Assembly (NCBI GenBank): GCA_020060385.1
Contig: JAGVAH010000082.1
Location: 1-64,000 of the forward strand
DNA: 64,000 bases
From: Syntrophobacterales bacterium
Lineage (GTDB): Bacteria; Desulfobacterota; Desulfobaccia; Desulfobaccales; 0-14-0-80-60-11
Direction: 5' to 3'
Numbering within the stretch: the stretch's first letter is position 1; each line of letters starts with the position of its first letter. Positions 16,184 through 27,246 of the stretch are shown in pieces. Made by a program: the position numbers and the translations under genes. The notes under the pieces were generated by a model, which worked only from the letters and a program-made list of their open reading frames with translations, was not told the origin of the DNA and did no database searches.

Positions 16184-17926
16184 TCAAATGCGGGGCAGGA
16201 GCGCCTTTTTTTCTTCCGCCAGGAACCACCCCATGACCTGGGTGAGGAACTCTTGGGTCTCCTTGATGGCCGGCACCCGGTAGCCGCAATCCACTACCCG
16301 CTGGTAACCGGCGTTATAACCCGCCAGGGCCAAGGGCACCGAACCCCCGAAAGAGTCGATGAGAAGCCGTAAGTAGCGGCATCCTCCCATGATATTCTCC
16401 CGGGGGTTAAAGGGTTCCTGCACTCCCAATAAGGCTGCGGTCCCGGGCATCAGTTGCATCAGACCCATGGCCCCCTTGGGGGACACGGCCCGGGTGGCGA
16501 AGTTCGACTCCACCTTGATCACGGCCCGAATCAGGGTGGCCGGCAGGCCGTAAGTCCGGGCCGCCTCCTGGATAAGAGGCTCCAGGAGAACCCGGGCCTC
16601 CGCCACGCTCTGGCCCCTCCCCAACCCGGCTGCCGGTAGGGCATTGCTGATGGTCAGTCTGCCCCGGGGGTCCCGGAACACAGCGATGCCGCCATAACTG
16701 CGGACAGGGGCGGAGCCGCTCCCCTGGGCGTCGCCAGCCTGCCCCCAGGCCCCGGGGGGAGCGCTCCCCGGGTTGAGGCTGGCCAGGGTCAGTTTCTGGC
16801 TCAGTTCATCCAGCCGCGGCAGCTGCGGTGGTCCTCCCGGCATTGCTGGCTCCATGTTTTCCAGGTGCGTAACTCCCTGCCCATCCCGGTAGCACCGGAT
16901 ATTTCCCAGGAGGGTGGTTTCAGGTTTGGAGAAAGGGGCTGAGATCAGGGCCGTGGGGGGGCTGGGAACCCCTGACCCTGAACAACCCCCGGGTTGTTGG
17001 GCCAACTGGTCTCCAGCCCCTTCCGGGGGTGGAGGCCGGGACTCCGGGGGTGGCGCCCTTTCGTCCCCCGGTCCGGCCCGGGCCAACAGCGACGCCTGCT
17101 GGCCGGATTCCCGGTCCCCGGAACCCTCATTGTCAATATGAATCACCCCCTGGCTGTCCCGGTAGATACGGATGGCCTGTTCCGGGCCTGCCGCCGCTTT
17201 CCCCCTGGTCGCAGAGGTAGGGGTTAAAGGGGCGGGACCGGGGTTATCCGGGCCCCAGGACACATTTTGCAGGGGCAGGGTGGTGGAAGCTAGGCCATCC
17301 TGGTGAGAGGGTTCTTTCAAGATGCCTTTTGTCAAAACCCCGGGGGTCTTGGTGGGTAGCATTCGAGGTCCGGAATCTTCCCGGCCGGGTGGGGCATTGG
17401 TGATGTGCAGGACCCCCTGGTGGTCCCGGAAACGCCGGATGCCGCCTTCCTTGATGATCTCTGGCTGCCGGGGGGCGGTGGCTTGGGGATCAGGAATTGC
17501 GGCCGCGGCCGCAGATCCGTTGAACGCCGCCCGTTTTACCGGCAAGGTCCCGGTAGCGGTCCCGGTCTCCGGAGCCGCCCGAAGCCCTTGTTTTTCCGGA
17601 CTTGGCTGGGGATTGGGGACTGCAGCTGGATGGGGGCCGGGAGCCGGGAGGGAATTTGGCCGCGTGGCGGCTGCAGGGAGCGCCCCCCCGGGGCTGGGCT
17701 CCACTGCGGCCGCTCCGAGGGGCTGGGCCTCCTGACCCCCCTGGTTCCGGGCCGCAGACGGGGGGCCAGGGCCTTCTTTGCGGCCTGGTTCGCCCTGGTC
17801 CCTGGTGATGTTGCTGATGCGGATGACGCCCTGGCTGTCCACATGTTTCTGGATGCCTGCGGCCGCGGGAGCAGCCAGAAGCAGCCCGGCCATGATCATG
17901 GTGGGAATGCCGGCTCGCCAGATCAT
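16184..17926 (-). CDS. Secreted lytic transglycosylase with five DUF4124-like modules
   Basis: 580 residues. After a signal peptide (AGLLLAAPAAAG) come five short modules with a common core, each an aromatic or basic residue plus D-x-x-G-x and a Thr/Ser/Ile-rich strand: HVDSQGVIRISN, FRDHQGVLHITN, YRDSQGVIHIDN, YRDGQGVTHLEN and FRDPRGRLTISN. Long Pro/Gly/Ala linkers separate them. The last 150 residues are an SLT domain: IRAVIKVESNF has the catalytic Glu (about residue 473), followed by SPKGAMGLMQLMPGTA, ENIMGGCRYL and ALAGYNAG. It should cleave peptidoglycan in the periplasm. One DUF4124 unit before an SLT domain is common; five is unusual. No clear ribosome site precedes the ATG. Confidence 0.88.
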   Translation of the reverse strand: MIWRAGIPTMIMAGLLLAAPAAAGIQKHVDSQGVIRISNITRDQGEPGRKEGPGPPSAARNQGGQEAQPLGAAAVEPSPGGALPAAATRPNSLPAPGPHPAAVPNPQPSPEKQGLRAAPETGTATGTLPVKRAAFNGSAAAAAIPDPQATAPRQPEIIKEGGIRRFRDHQGVLHITNAPPGREDSGPRMLPTKTPGVLTKGILKEPSHQDGLASTTLPLQNVSWGPDNPGPAPLTPTSATRGKAAAGPEQAIRIYRDSQGVIHIDNEGSGDRESGQQASLLARAGPGDERAPPPESRPPPPEGAGDQLAQQPGGCSGSGVPSPPTALISAPFSKPETTLLGNIRCYRDGQGVTHLENMEPAMPGGPPQLPRLDELSQKLTLASLNPGSAPPGAWGQAGDAQGSGSAPVRSYGGIAVFRDPRGRLTISNALPAAGLGRGQSVAEARVLLEPLIQEAARTYGLPATLIRAVIKVESNFATRAVSPKGAMGLMQLMPGTAALLGVQEPFNPRENIMGGCRYLRLLIDSFGGSVPLALAGYNAGYQRVVDCGYRVPAIKETQEFLTQVMGWFLAEEKKALLPRI

Positions 17927-18311
17927 AAGCGCCCACGAAGGAGGGTAAATTTTTTTAAGGCTGTAACTTGAAGGAAATTTTTCTTAACAATATTAAAGAG
18001 GATGCCAACAAAAGTCAAGTTCGGGGGCAGCCAGGGAGAAAGATAATAAGGTCCTCCGAGACCAATTTCTGCTGAAAAATAGAGGGTTGTCTCCCTGAGG
18101 GGGAAGGGGTTTGCCGCCGCTCATGATCCAGGCATCCCCTTCCAGACCTGGGGAGGCCCGCATATTATAATACGTCATGGGGGGCCTGGCCCTGCAAGGG
18201 ACCATATTCCCTTGGCCTCCTCCCCTCTTTTTGTGGCAGTATAATATTCCGTATCCGGTTATATTTATCCGCTGGCAGACGATACCTACAACCCTGAAGA
18301 AAGGGGAAGAT
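17927..18311. other. Intergenic region between divergent genes
   Basis: No gene is seen. An AT-rich patch at 17950-18000 probably holds the promoter for the transglycosylase gene, and 18160-18250 the promoter for the plus-strand gene. The frame of the latter is open upstream of 18312 but without a ribosome site or sensible sequence. Confidence 0.4.
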
Positions 18312-18827
18312 ATGGATCTCCATATTTTTGACCAAATGGAAGCCCCGGCCCTGCGCCAGTATATCCAGTTCTTGCTCCGGCATTACCGGGTGATGGATTC
18401 CTTCTGGTACATCTATATCACCGAGCTCTTTGACGAAGCTACCGCAGACCGGCTCAATGAAAAGGTCTGGGGCAAGATCCCGGCCCTGGGGGCCAGGGAT
18501 CTGGTCAAGCGCTTCCAGATTCGGGAGAAGGGGCTCAAGGGTTTTGTCCAGGCCCTGCGGTATTGGCCCTGGCATCTCCTGGTGGGTTACCAGATTGAGG
18601 AAAGGGCAGAAGAAGTCATCATCTCCGTGCCCTCCTGCCCCACCCAGGAAGCCCGGCTGCAAAGGGGCCTCAAAGTATATCACTGCAAGGAGATGCACCG
18701 GCTGGAGTTCGACAGCTTTGCCCGGGAGATCGACCCCCGCATTCAAACAGAGTGTGTCTTCGCCCCCCCGGATCCCCACCCCCCGGAGATGATCTGCCAA
18801 TGGCGGTTTTTCTTGGGCGGGGCCTGA
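18312..18827 (+). CDS. DUF6125-like cytoplasmic protein
   Basis: 171 residues, no signal peptide. The ATG at 18312 follows AAGGGGAAGAT. The C-terminal half has the pattern I associate with the DUF6125 / L-2-amino-thiazoline-4-carboxylate hydrolase-like family: [18 protein letters not shown], then [16 protein letters not shown] and a Trp-Arg-Phe ending. Conserved Cys and His could bind a cofactor or metal. No enzymatic role is established for this branch. It stands alone between a divergent transglycosylase gene and IS remnants. Confidence 0.55.
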   Translation: MDLHIFDQMEAPALRQYIQFLLRHYRVMDSFWYIYITELFDEATADRLNEKVWGKIPALGARDLVKRFQIREKGLKGFVQALRYWPWHLLVGYQIEERAEEVIISVPSCPTQEARLQRGLKVYHCKEMHRLEFDSFAREIDPRIQTECVFAPPDPHPPEMICQWRFFLGGA

Positions 18828-18962
18828 AAGCAATAGGGAATAAAAAATGGCATAAGCGCCTTCCTGGTTCAATTTTGGGCCTCGCCCAGGGGCCTGGTTG
18901 GTATTGTTTTCCATAATTCGCTCTTCATTGAAAAGTGCCGATATTGGCAAGTGATCCCACGA

Positions 18963-19088
18963 TTAGTTCTGATTGGCAATGCCCGAGGTATGGCAAACCT
19001 GGGCCGCCGTCTGTCCTTGCGCTAAGGCCATCTCTGATTCCCGCAGCTTACCAATGATCTGCTCTGTAGCATACTGTTTCCTGCTCAT
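18963..19088 (-). pseudogene. IS3-type transposase OrfA remnant (N-terminus)
   Basis: The frame begins MSRKQYATEQIIGKLRESEM and continues ALAQGQTAAQVCH-SGI, which matches the helix-turn-helix N-terminus of IS3-family OrfA proteins. A stop cuts it after about 41 residues, before the rest of OrfA and all of OrfB. AGAGGGGG lies 7-12 bases before its ATG. No inverted repeats or flanking duplications are visible, so the element is a dead fragment. Confidence 0.75.
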
Positions 19089-19188
19089 TCTCTTACCCCC
19101 TCTAAATTGGCCTGCTCCCCAAAAACTAGAGCATTCAAAAAGAGAGAATTTTGCAAAGATAACCATTCTGACAAGGAGGAAATTTTCG

Positions 19189-19257
19189 ATGGGGCGGTCC
19201 AGATTCACCGAACAGCAGACCACAATTTTAGGGGCGACAGATAAACCAACAAAATAA
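19189..19257 (+). pseudogene. Second IS3-type OrfA N-terminal remnant
   Basis: AAGGAGGAAATTTTCG followed by ATG opens a 22-codon frame, MGRSRFTEQQTTILG then TAA within seven codons. It matches the start of another IS3-group OrfA (typically K-RSRFTEEQI-ILKE). It points away from the remnant at 18963-19088, so two unrelated transposase starts lie head to head about 100 bases apart. Confidence 0.55.
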
Positions 19258-19358
19258 TAGTCTTAGGGTTCATTTAGTTTTGAAGTAATTTCAACCAAAT
19301 TTAATTTCTTTAAACAAGTTTAGGGTTATCATTTTTGTAGAGAAATTTTTAAATTTTC

Positions 19359-19387
19359 TTGACAAAATTTTTCATTACTCCTAGTGT
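19359..19387 (+). promoter_or_regulatory. Promoter of the riboswitch-controlled Kelch protein gene
   Basis: TTGACA (19359-19364) and TAGTGT (19382-19387) are separated by exactly 17 bases in otherwise AT-rich DNA. The predicted start, near 19394, falls at the first base of the GEMM aptamer. Confidence 0.7.
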
Positions 19388-19393
19388 GGATTT

Positions 19394-19476
19394 TTAATGA
19401 AAAAGCCAAATCCGTCGTGAGGCGGAGACGGAAAACCACGGGTCTCGCTTTAGGAGAGATAGCCGGGTTGCCTAAA
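19394..19476 (+). ncRNA. GEMM-I (cyclic di-GMP class) riboswitch aptamer
   Basis: Reading 5' to 3': the AAAAAGCCAAA entry strand, a hairpin TCCGTC-GTGA-GGCGGA with a GNRA tetraloop, the core GACGGAAAACCACGGGTCT, a second irregular arm, and the hallmark closing strand AGCCGGGTTGCC. These are the GEMM-I blocks, including the tetraloop and its receptor side. Known members bind c-di-GMP; a subclass in related bacteria binds 3',3'-cGAMP, and the base that decides this could not be aligned with certainty. It lies between a good promoter and the 980-residue secreted protein gene. Confidence 0.87.
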
Positions 19477-19494
19477 AAGCAATCCGGCTTTTTT
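19461..19494 (+). terminator. Riboswitch expression platform: terminator hairpin
   Basis: AGCCGGGTTGC (19461-19471) pairs with GCAATCCGGCT (19479-19489), followed by a T-run. The 5' arm is also the last strand of the aptamer, so aptamer and terminator exclude each other. Ligand binding should prevent termination, giving an ON switch; this direction is inferred from the overlap. Confidence 0.8.
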
Positions 19495-19544
19495 GTTACA
19501 ACCAGGGGAGCACAATCTGCCTTTTATTTAGAGGAGATAACAGC

Positions 19545-22487
19545 ATGGACAGGCTAAGGAAGAGTTGGTGTACTTTTCCTCAACCGCGGCACCTGGCAGC
19601 CATAATTATTCTGGCAACCCTGACCCTTGGCTTGGCTCTGCCGGCCACCGGCGCCACCGGCGCCTGGAGCTTCACCGGCTCACTCCACGAGTCCCGCTTC
19701 TATCACACGGCCACTCTCTTGCCCAACGGCCAGGTGTTAGTGGTGGGCGGCTATAAGGGCGGTAATTGGCCTAATGCGAATGAACTGACTAGTGCGGAGC
19801 TTTATGATCCGGCCACCGGCGCCTGGAGCTACGCCGGCACCAACCACCAGGCCCGTTTCTCTCACACGGCCACCCTGTTGCCCAATGGCAAGGTGTTAGT
19901 GGTAGGTGGCTTAGGTAGCAACGGTTTAATAGCTAATGCTGAGCTTTATGATCCGGCCAGCGACACCTGGAGCCCCACCGGCTCCCCCAGCCAGAACCGC
20001 CTCAATCACACGGCCACCCTGTTGCCCAATGGCAAGGTGTTAGTGGCATCTGGCTGGGGCTACGCTGGTTATATAGCCGGGGCGGAGCTTTATGATCCAA
20101 CCAGCGGCACCTGGACCCCCACTGGCTCTCTCAGCAAGGCCCGTTACGTACACACAGCCACCCTCTTGCCCAACGGCAAGGTGTTGGTGGCGGGCGGCTA
20201 TAACCACTACTACAGTAATGTACTCAGCGCGGAGCTTTATGATCCGGCCAGCGGCGCCTGGACCCCCATCGGCTCCCTCGGCTCGGGCCGCTACCATCAC
20301 ACGGCCACTCTCCTGCCCAACGGCCGGGTGTTAATAGCGGGCGGCTATGGCTCTTATGCATATACTGCGGAACTTTATGATCCAACCAGCGGCGCCTGGA
20401 CCCCCACCGGCTCCCTCAGTCAGTACCGCTCCTGGCACACGGCCACCCTTTTGCCCAACGGCCAGGTGTTAGTGGCAGGTGGCGGCAACACTACTTCAGG
20501 TGGCGCCGACGGTTATTTATATTCTGCGGATTATGGGGAACTTTATGATCCGGCCAGCGGCGCCTGGACCCCCACCGGCCGCCACTGCCAGTCCCGCTTC
20601 CGACACACGGCCACTCTCTTGCCCAACGGCCAGGTGTTAGTGGCAGGTGGCGTTGGCGCTGCTGGTCAATTAACCAGTGCGGAGCTTTATCCACAACAAC
20701 CGCTTACCGCCAATGCCGGCCCCAACCAGACGGTGCAGGCCGGGGCTCTGGTGCAACTGGATGGCTCCAACTCCACTCCGGCAGGAGAGATCGTCTCCTT
20801 CCAATGGACGCAGTTATCAGGACCGGCAGTTGCCATGTCCGACCCCACTATTGCCAGGCCGACCTTTACCGCCCCGCAGGTGGGGAGCGGCGGCGCCTCC
20901 CTGGTGTTCCAATTAACCGTAACCGATAGAAACGGCCAGAGTTCCCAGGCCACCTGCACGATCTCGGTGACCTGGCTCAATCAGCCGCCCGTGGCCAATG
21001 CCGGCGGTGACCAGACGAAGAACGCCGGGGAGACAGTAACCCTGAATGGTTCCGCCTCCGCCGATCCGGATGACGGCATCGCCTCCTATGCCTGGACGCA
21101 AACGGGCGGCCCCTTGGTGCTACTCTCCGATCCCGCCGCCGCCAATCCCACCTTCACCGCCCCGCCCGTAGGCATGGCCGGCGCGGCTCTCACCTTCCAG
21201 TTAACCGTAGCCGACAACCACGGCCTCACTAATACCAGTTCCTGCATTGTCAACGTGACCTGGGTCAACCAGCCGCCCGTGGCCAATGCCGGCGGTGACC
21301 AGACGAAGAACGCCGGAGAGACGGTAACCCTGAACGGCGCCGGCTCCACTGATAACGATGACGGCATCGCCTCCTATCAATGGACGCAGCTAGCCGGGAC
21401 GCCGGTCACTTTGAGTAATCCCACGGCTGCCCAACCCTCCTTCACCGCCCCGCATGTGGGTTACGGCGGCGAGGTGCTAACCTTCCAGGTGACGGTGACC
21501 GACATGGGCGGACTCAAATCCACCGCCCAGTGTGCAGTGAACGTACTGTGGGTGAACACCCCGCCGGTTGCTAAAGTTGCGGGTAACCTGACAATTCTGA
21601 GCAAAGACCAGGGCCTCACGACCCTGGGAGGCACTGCCAGTGATGCGGACGGTGATTCCCTGACTTACAGATGGCTGGAAGGGACCACCGCCCTGGCCCC
21701 CAGCCAGCAGGTAGGGGTGGGCGGGCAGACGCCCCTTAACCTGGGAACCCTATCCATGCCGCTGGCCATTGGCCAGCACACCCTTAACCTGGAGGTAAGC
21801 GACGGCTATGCTACCGCCACGGACACGATGATCCTTACCATTGGCAATTCGGCCCCGTCTGTGGCCCCCACCGGAGCAGGCACCTTTCAGTTAAACACCC
21901 CGGTTCCCTTGGCTGGACAAGTGGCGGACTATGATGGCGATCAGTTGACCTGTCAGTGGCTAGAGGGAGAGACAGTCCTAAACAGCGCCCAGGTGCAGAC
22001 CGCGGCAGGGGGAGCGCCGGTTAACCTTGCTCCTTTTACCATCTCTAACTTGCCGGTGGGCACCCATATCCTGACGCTGCTAGCCAGTGACGGGGTAAAC
22101 AGCCCGGTGGCCAAGACTGTTACCGTCAACATCATCGACACTACCGCTCCGACCCTGGCCCCCGTAGCCGACAAAACCATGCTGTGGCCGCCCAACAAGC
22201 GGATGGTGCCAGTCACCATCAAAGCCAATGCCTGTGACAATAGCGGCCAGCCGGTTACATTGAATGTCGTGGTGGCCTGTAATGAGGCTCAAAACGGGGA
22301 AGTGTACTGGACAACCCCGGTCATCGACCAGGCAACGGCGATGATTTACTTGCAACTTCAAGCCGATCGCCAGGGGAAGGGAAGCGGCAGGCAATATACC
22401 ATCACCATCACGGCCACGGATCAGTCCGGCAATGAGAGCACCGCTAATGTGAAAATTTTAGTACCGCATGATCAGGGGAAAAATTAG
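19545..22487 (+). CDS. Secreted seven-Kelch / PKD-domain surface protein under riboswitch control
   Basis: 980 residues: signal peptide (cleavage near residue 35), then seven Kelch-type units of about 47-55 residues (to about 383), each with HTATLLPNG-VLV-GG and AELYDP, just enough for one seven-bladed propeller. Three nearly identical PKD domains follow (about 384-480, 481-575, 576-671; PPVANAGGDQTKNAGETV repeated), two Ig/cadherin-like domains (672-767, 768-864; DGDSLTYRWLEG and DGDQLTCQWLEG) and a last domain (865-980) starting TAPTLAPVADKTMLWPPN. No sorting signal or anchor is visible. It is probably an exported adhesin or matrix protein, consistent with c-di-GMP control. GAGGAGATAACAGC precedes the ATG. 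Confidence 0.9.
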   Translation: MDRLRKSWCTFPQPRHLAAIIILATLTLGLALPATGATGAWSFTGSLHESRFYHTATLLPNGQVLVVGGYKGGNWPNANELTSAELYDPATGAWSYAGTNHQARFSHTATLLPNGKVLVVGGLGSNGLIANAELYDPASDTWSPTGSPSQNRLNHTATLLPNGKVLVASGWGYAGYIAGAELYDPTSGTWTPTGSLSKARYVHTATLLPNGKVLVAGGYNHYYSNVLSAELYDPASGAWTPIGSLGSGRYHHTATLLPNGRVLIAGGYGSYAYTAELYDPTSGAWTPTGSLSQYRSWHTATLLPNGQVLVAGGGNTTSGGADGYLYSADYGELYDPASGAWTPTGRHCQSRFRHTATLLPNGQVLVAGGVGAAGQLTSAELYPQQPLTANAGPNQTVQAGALVQLDGSNSTPAGEIVSFQWTQLSGPAVAMSDPTIARPTFTAPQVGSGGASLVFQLTVTDRNGQSSQATCTISVTWLNQPPVANAGGDQTKNAGETVTLNGSASADPDDGIASYAWTQTGGPLVLLSDPAAANPTFTAPPVGMAGAALTFQLTVADNHGLTNTSSCIVNVTWVNQPPVANAGGDQTKNAGETVTLNGAGSTDNDDGIASYQWTQLAGTPVTLSNPTAAQPSFTAPHVGYGGEVLTFQVTVTDMGGLKSTAQCAVNVLWVNTPPVAKVAGNLTILSKDQGLTTLGGTASDADGDSLTYRWLEGTTALAPSQQVGVGGQTPLNLGTLSMPLAIGQHTLNLEVSDGYATATDTMILTIGNSAPSVAPTGAGTFQLNTPVPLAGQVADYDGDQLTCQWLEGETVLNSAQVQTAAGGAPVNLAPFTISNLPVGTHILTLLASDGVNSPVAKTVTVNIIDTTAPTLAPVADKTMLWPPNKRMVPVTIKANACDNSGQPVTLNVVVACNEAQNGEVYWTTPVIDQATAMIYLQLQADRQGKGSGRQYTITITATDQSGNESTANVKILVPHDQGKN

Positions 22488-22517
22488 GCCCTAGGCTCAA
22501 TGAATAAACATTTCACC

Positions 22518-22550
22518 AGGCAGGGTCAGAAATGGCCCTGCCTCTTTTTT
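22518..22550 (+). terminator. Rho-independent terminator after the Kelch/PKD gene
   Basis: AGGCAGGGTCA pairs with TGGCCCTGCCT around a GAAA loop and is followed by CTTTTTT. Confidence 0.88.
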
Positions 22551-22583
22551 CGTAAACTATTAAGGGAGTAGATCATATACCCG

Positions 22584-22671
22584 TTGCCAAAAGTTTTTTC
22601 CGCCCCCCCCTCACCCTAGCCCTCTCCCCCCGCTGGGGGGAGAGGGGACAAGAGGAAAGAACTTTTGGCAA
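22584..22671. repeat. MITE-like palindromic element
   Basis: The ends TTGCCAAAAGTT and AACTTTTGGCAA are perfect inverted repeats of 12 bases. The centre (CCCTCACCCTAGCCCTCTCCCCCC, then GGGGGGAGAGGGGAC) is itself a hairpin of a type widespread in environmental bacteria. Nothing between 22551 and 22860 looks coding. Confidence 0.7.
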
Positions 22672-22767
22672 ATGCTATAAATTGTTGATAGCTTCGCTAT
22701 ATATCAAAACTTTTCCAGATCCTTAAAATCTTCCTTTTGAGGGCAATATGCGGGGAAGTTGCTCATT

Positions 22768-22797
22768 CCAAAAGGCGGCCCGGAGGCCGCCTTTTGG
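22768..22797 (-). terminator. Terminator of the RRM gene
   Basis: A perfect 13-bp stem, CCAAAAGGCGGCC with GGCCGCCTTTTGG around a CGGA loop, about 65 bases past the minus-strand stop of the RNA-binding protein gene. Confidence 0.75.
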
Positions 22798-22860
22798 ATA
22801 TCCCCAAAGTTCCGGGGCTGGTGGGGCAGACCGCTGCGGCTGCACCCATGATCATGGTGG

Positions 22861-23175
22861 TCAGCGATAACCGCCGCCGCGACCACCGCCGCGGCCGCCG
22901 CCGCCCCGGCCGCCGAAGCCTTTTTTCTGTTGGGGTCTGGCTTCGTTGACCGCCAGGGTGCGGCCCTCAATATTCTTGCCGTTGAACATGGAAATGGCCT
23001 TCTGGCCTTCTAACTTGGTGTCCATCTCCACAAAGGCGAACCCCCGGGGCAAGCCCGTCTGCCGGTCGGTGATGATCTTGGCGGAGGCCACGTTGCCCGC
23101 TTCGGCAAATAGGGTTCGTAACTGTTCTTCGGTCATCTGCTGGGGGAGATTGCCCACATATAATTTGATACTCAT
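22861..23175 (-). CDS. RRM-type RNA-binding protein with RGG tail
   Basis: 104 residues. Residues 1-80 are one RNA recognition motif with RNP2 LYVGNL (5-10) and RNP1 RGFAFVEM (44-51). The C-terminal 20 residues are Gly/Arg-rich (RGGGGRGGGRGGG), as in the small bacterial and cyanobacterial Rbp proteins. It probably acts as an RNA chaperone, perhaps in cold or stress, supported by the nearby cold-shock gene on the same strand. A purine-rich ribosome site (GGAAGGGG) precedes the ATG. Confidence 0.92.
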   Translation of the reverse strand: MSIKLYVGNLPQQMTEEQLRTLFAEAGNVASAKIITDRQTGLPRGFAFVEMDTKLEGQKAISMFNGKNIEGRTLAVNEARPQQKKGFGGRGGGGRGGGRGGGYR

Positions 23176-23214
23176 CGCTTCCCCTTCCAGGTATAGGTAG
23201 TCTGGTGCAGCTCT

Positions 23215-23361
23215 TTAAGATTCTTCTCCGGATGGCGGCGGGGTTTCCTCCGGGGGAGCGGTGGTGGTTTTCCCCTGGCGGCGTTTCATTTTTTCTTCGT
23301 TCTTCTGTTTCCGGGCCATTTCTTTGGCCCGCTTTTCCCAACCATAACGGTTTCTTGCCAA
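23215..23361 (-). CDS. Small basic protein between RRM and cold-shock genes
   Basis: A 48-residue frame with a TTG start at 23361, seven bases after GGGAGG. It starts MARNRYGWEKRAKEMARKQK and continues with a Lys/Glu/Arg-rich helix, then a Pro/Thr tail ending SGEES. The pattern (YGWEKRAKE-ARKQK) is one I have seen in small conserved proteins beside RRM or cold-shock genes in deltaproteobacteria, but no function is known. It lies 40 bases upstream of the RRM gene on the same strand and likely shares its mRNA. Confidence 0.72.
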   Translation of the reverse strand: MARNRYGWEKRAKEMARKQKNEEKMKRRQGKTTTAPPEETPPPSGEES

Positions 23362-23387
23362 ATCAACACCTCCCTGGCCCCAAAATG

Positions 23388-23424
23388 CCAGGACTCCGGG
23401 GCCAGAAGACCTCCGGAGTCCTGG
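23388..23424 (-). terminator. Hairpin after the cold-shock gene
   Basis: A 12-bp perfect stem CCAGGACTCCGG / CCGGAGTCCTGG between the cold-shock gene and the small basic protein gene. Read on the minus strand it is followed by CATTTTG, so it may be a partial terminator or a processing site. Confidence 0.65.
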
Positions 23425-23441
23425 GTCTCAAGACTTGCGGC

Positions 23442-23645
23442 TTAGAGTTTTACCACGTTCTGGGCCTGGGCGCCTTTGGGGCCCTGGACCACCTCAAACT
23501 CCACTTCCTGGTCTTCGGACAGGGACCGGAAACCTTCGCCGACGATGGCGCTGTGATGCACGAACACATCCGGTCCGTTGGCCCGGGAGATGAAGCCGAA
23601 GCCCTTGGAGTCATTAAACCACTTGACTTTGCCAGTTTCCTTCAT
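23442..23645 (-). CDS. Cold-shock domain protein
   Basis: 67 residues, a complete CspA-type OB-fold: [17 protein letters not shown] carries RNP1 (KGFGFI, 14-19) and DVFVHHSAI carries RNP2 (VFVHH, 27-31). It binds single-stranded RNA/DNA and melts mRNA structure. The ATG at 23645 lies 6 bases after GGAGG; an in-frame TTG at 23651 directly abuts that site and is rejected. Confidence 0.95.
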   Translation of the reverse strand: MKETGKVKWFNDSKGFGFISRANGPDVFVHHSAIVGEGFRSLSEDQEVEFEVVQGPKGAQAQNVVKL

Positions 23646-24362
23646 GAACAACCTCCTGCAATAATTATCCCGCTTAAAAAGCAGGCCGCAGAGCAGTCAG
23701 GCAAAAAAAAAATCGGTGAGGATCTTTAGCATCCCCGTCCGATAAATCTCCAGGACTCGCGGCCCTGCTTTCAGTCTGACATGCTAAACTGAGATTAACT
23801 ATACAGCTAAAATAAGCCAATGTCAAACTAATCATTAAAATACTGCCAGTTTCAAAAGTTTTTGGGTTATCCCGTTTTATGATCCCGGACCTCCTTAGCG
23901 ATGTAGGACCCACTTCTATTTCCACAGATTGTTGAGGAAAGTGACAGAGTCACCGGGGTGCCGCCAAATCATCAGGAGTTACTGTAGCTTGGCGCCAGCC
24001 CCGCCCACTGCAAGTCAGCAGCAGCACCGGCTGCAGCCCCCAGATAGAGCCCCTGATAAATATCCTAAATTTATGGAAAATATTGACATCTCCCATTATC
24101 TTCCCTACCTTAAATAGGGTACCACTTGTCACCAATCATACGCTGATATCGTCATTTCTCTCCCTGGAAGTTTACGGCGCTGAACTTATTTACCTAAATT
24201 TCCGATATATTTTACTAATAACCCCGGTATAAATAATTGATTTTCACCGGATGTTAAACATTGCATCCAACAGTGAACGTCTTTTAAAAAAATCCACTCT
24301 CTAAGTAATGTCCAATTGAGGTGTGAATCTCCCAAGATGCCTGAAAATACGGATAATCTCTA
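23646..24362. other. 717-base gene-free region between cold-shock and kinase genes
   Basis: No gene is seen. The first 280 bases probably include the promoter and long 5' leader expected for a cold-shock gene. The remainder (23930-24350) is AT-rich with several stretches suitable as promoters for the plus-strand kinase, but no clear consensus. Confidence 0.4.
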
Positions 24363-26990
<2,628 letters not shown>

Positions 26991-27098
26991 AATCGCCCCG
27001 GCCTCAGTCCTGCTTGACTCTGCCTCCTTTTCCTCTTTTTTTTAACCCCGTCGCATTTAAGCCGATAATCTAGCCAGGAGAAGAACTCTCTCCCGTAA

Positions 27099-27225
27099 TA
27101 TACCAAATCGCAATCTAAGGGTATTTTTTTGTAGGGGCGAACCTTGTGTTCGCCCGCCCACACAGGGCGAATACAAGATTCACCCCTACAGTTCCATGCC
27201 TTTTGATTGCGAAATGGTATTAGAA
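27099..27225. repeat. MITE-like element with TCGCAATC ends
   Basis: The ends TAATATACCAAATCGCAATC and GATTGCGAAATGGTATTA are imperfect inverted repeats. Inside lies a second inverted pair (TGTAGGGGCGAACCTTGTGTTCGCC and GGGCGAATACAAGATTCACCCCTACA). It ends just before the flagellar-type gene and contains an in-frame ATG (27196) that would wrongly extend it. Confidence 0.75.
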
Positions 27226-27246
27226 TTTTTAGAAGAGCGGGGAAAT

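Noticed and set aside
18165-18950. A 261-codon minus-strand frame opposite the DUF6125-like gene
   Set aside because: It is a mirror of the plus-strand gene: it has no recognisable domain and the plus-strand frame has a good ribosome site and family motifs.
19650-20690. Tandem near-identical DNA segments that could look like a CRISPR or minisatellite
   Set aside because: The period of about 150 bases follows the Kelch units of one protein, the copies differ mainly at third positions, and there are no spacers.
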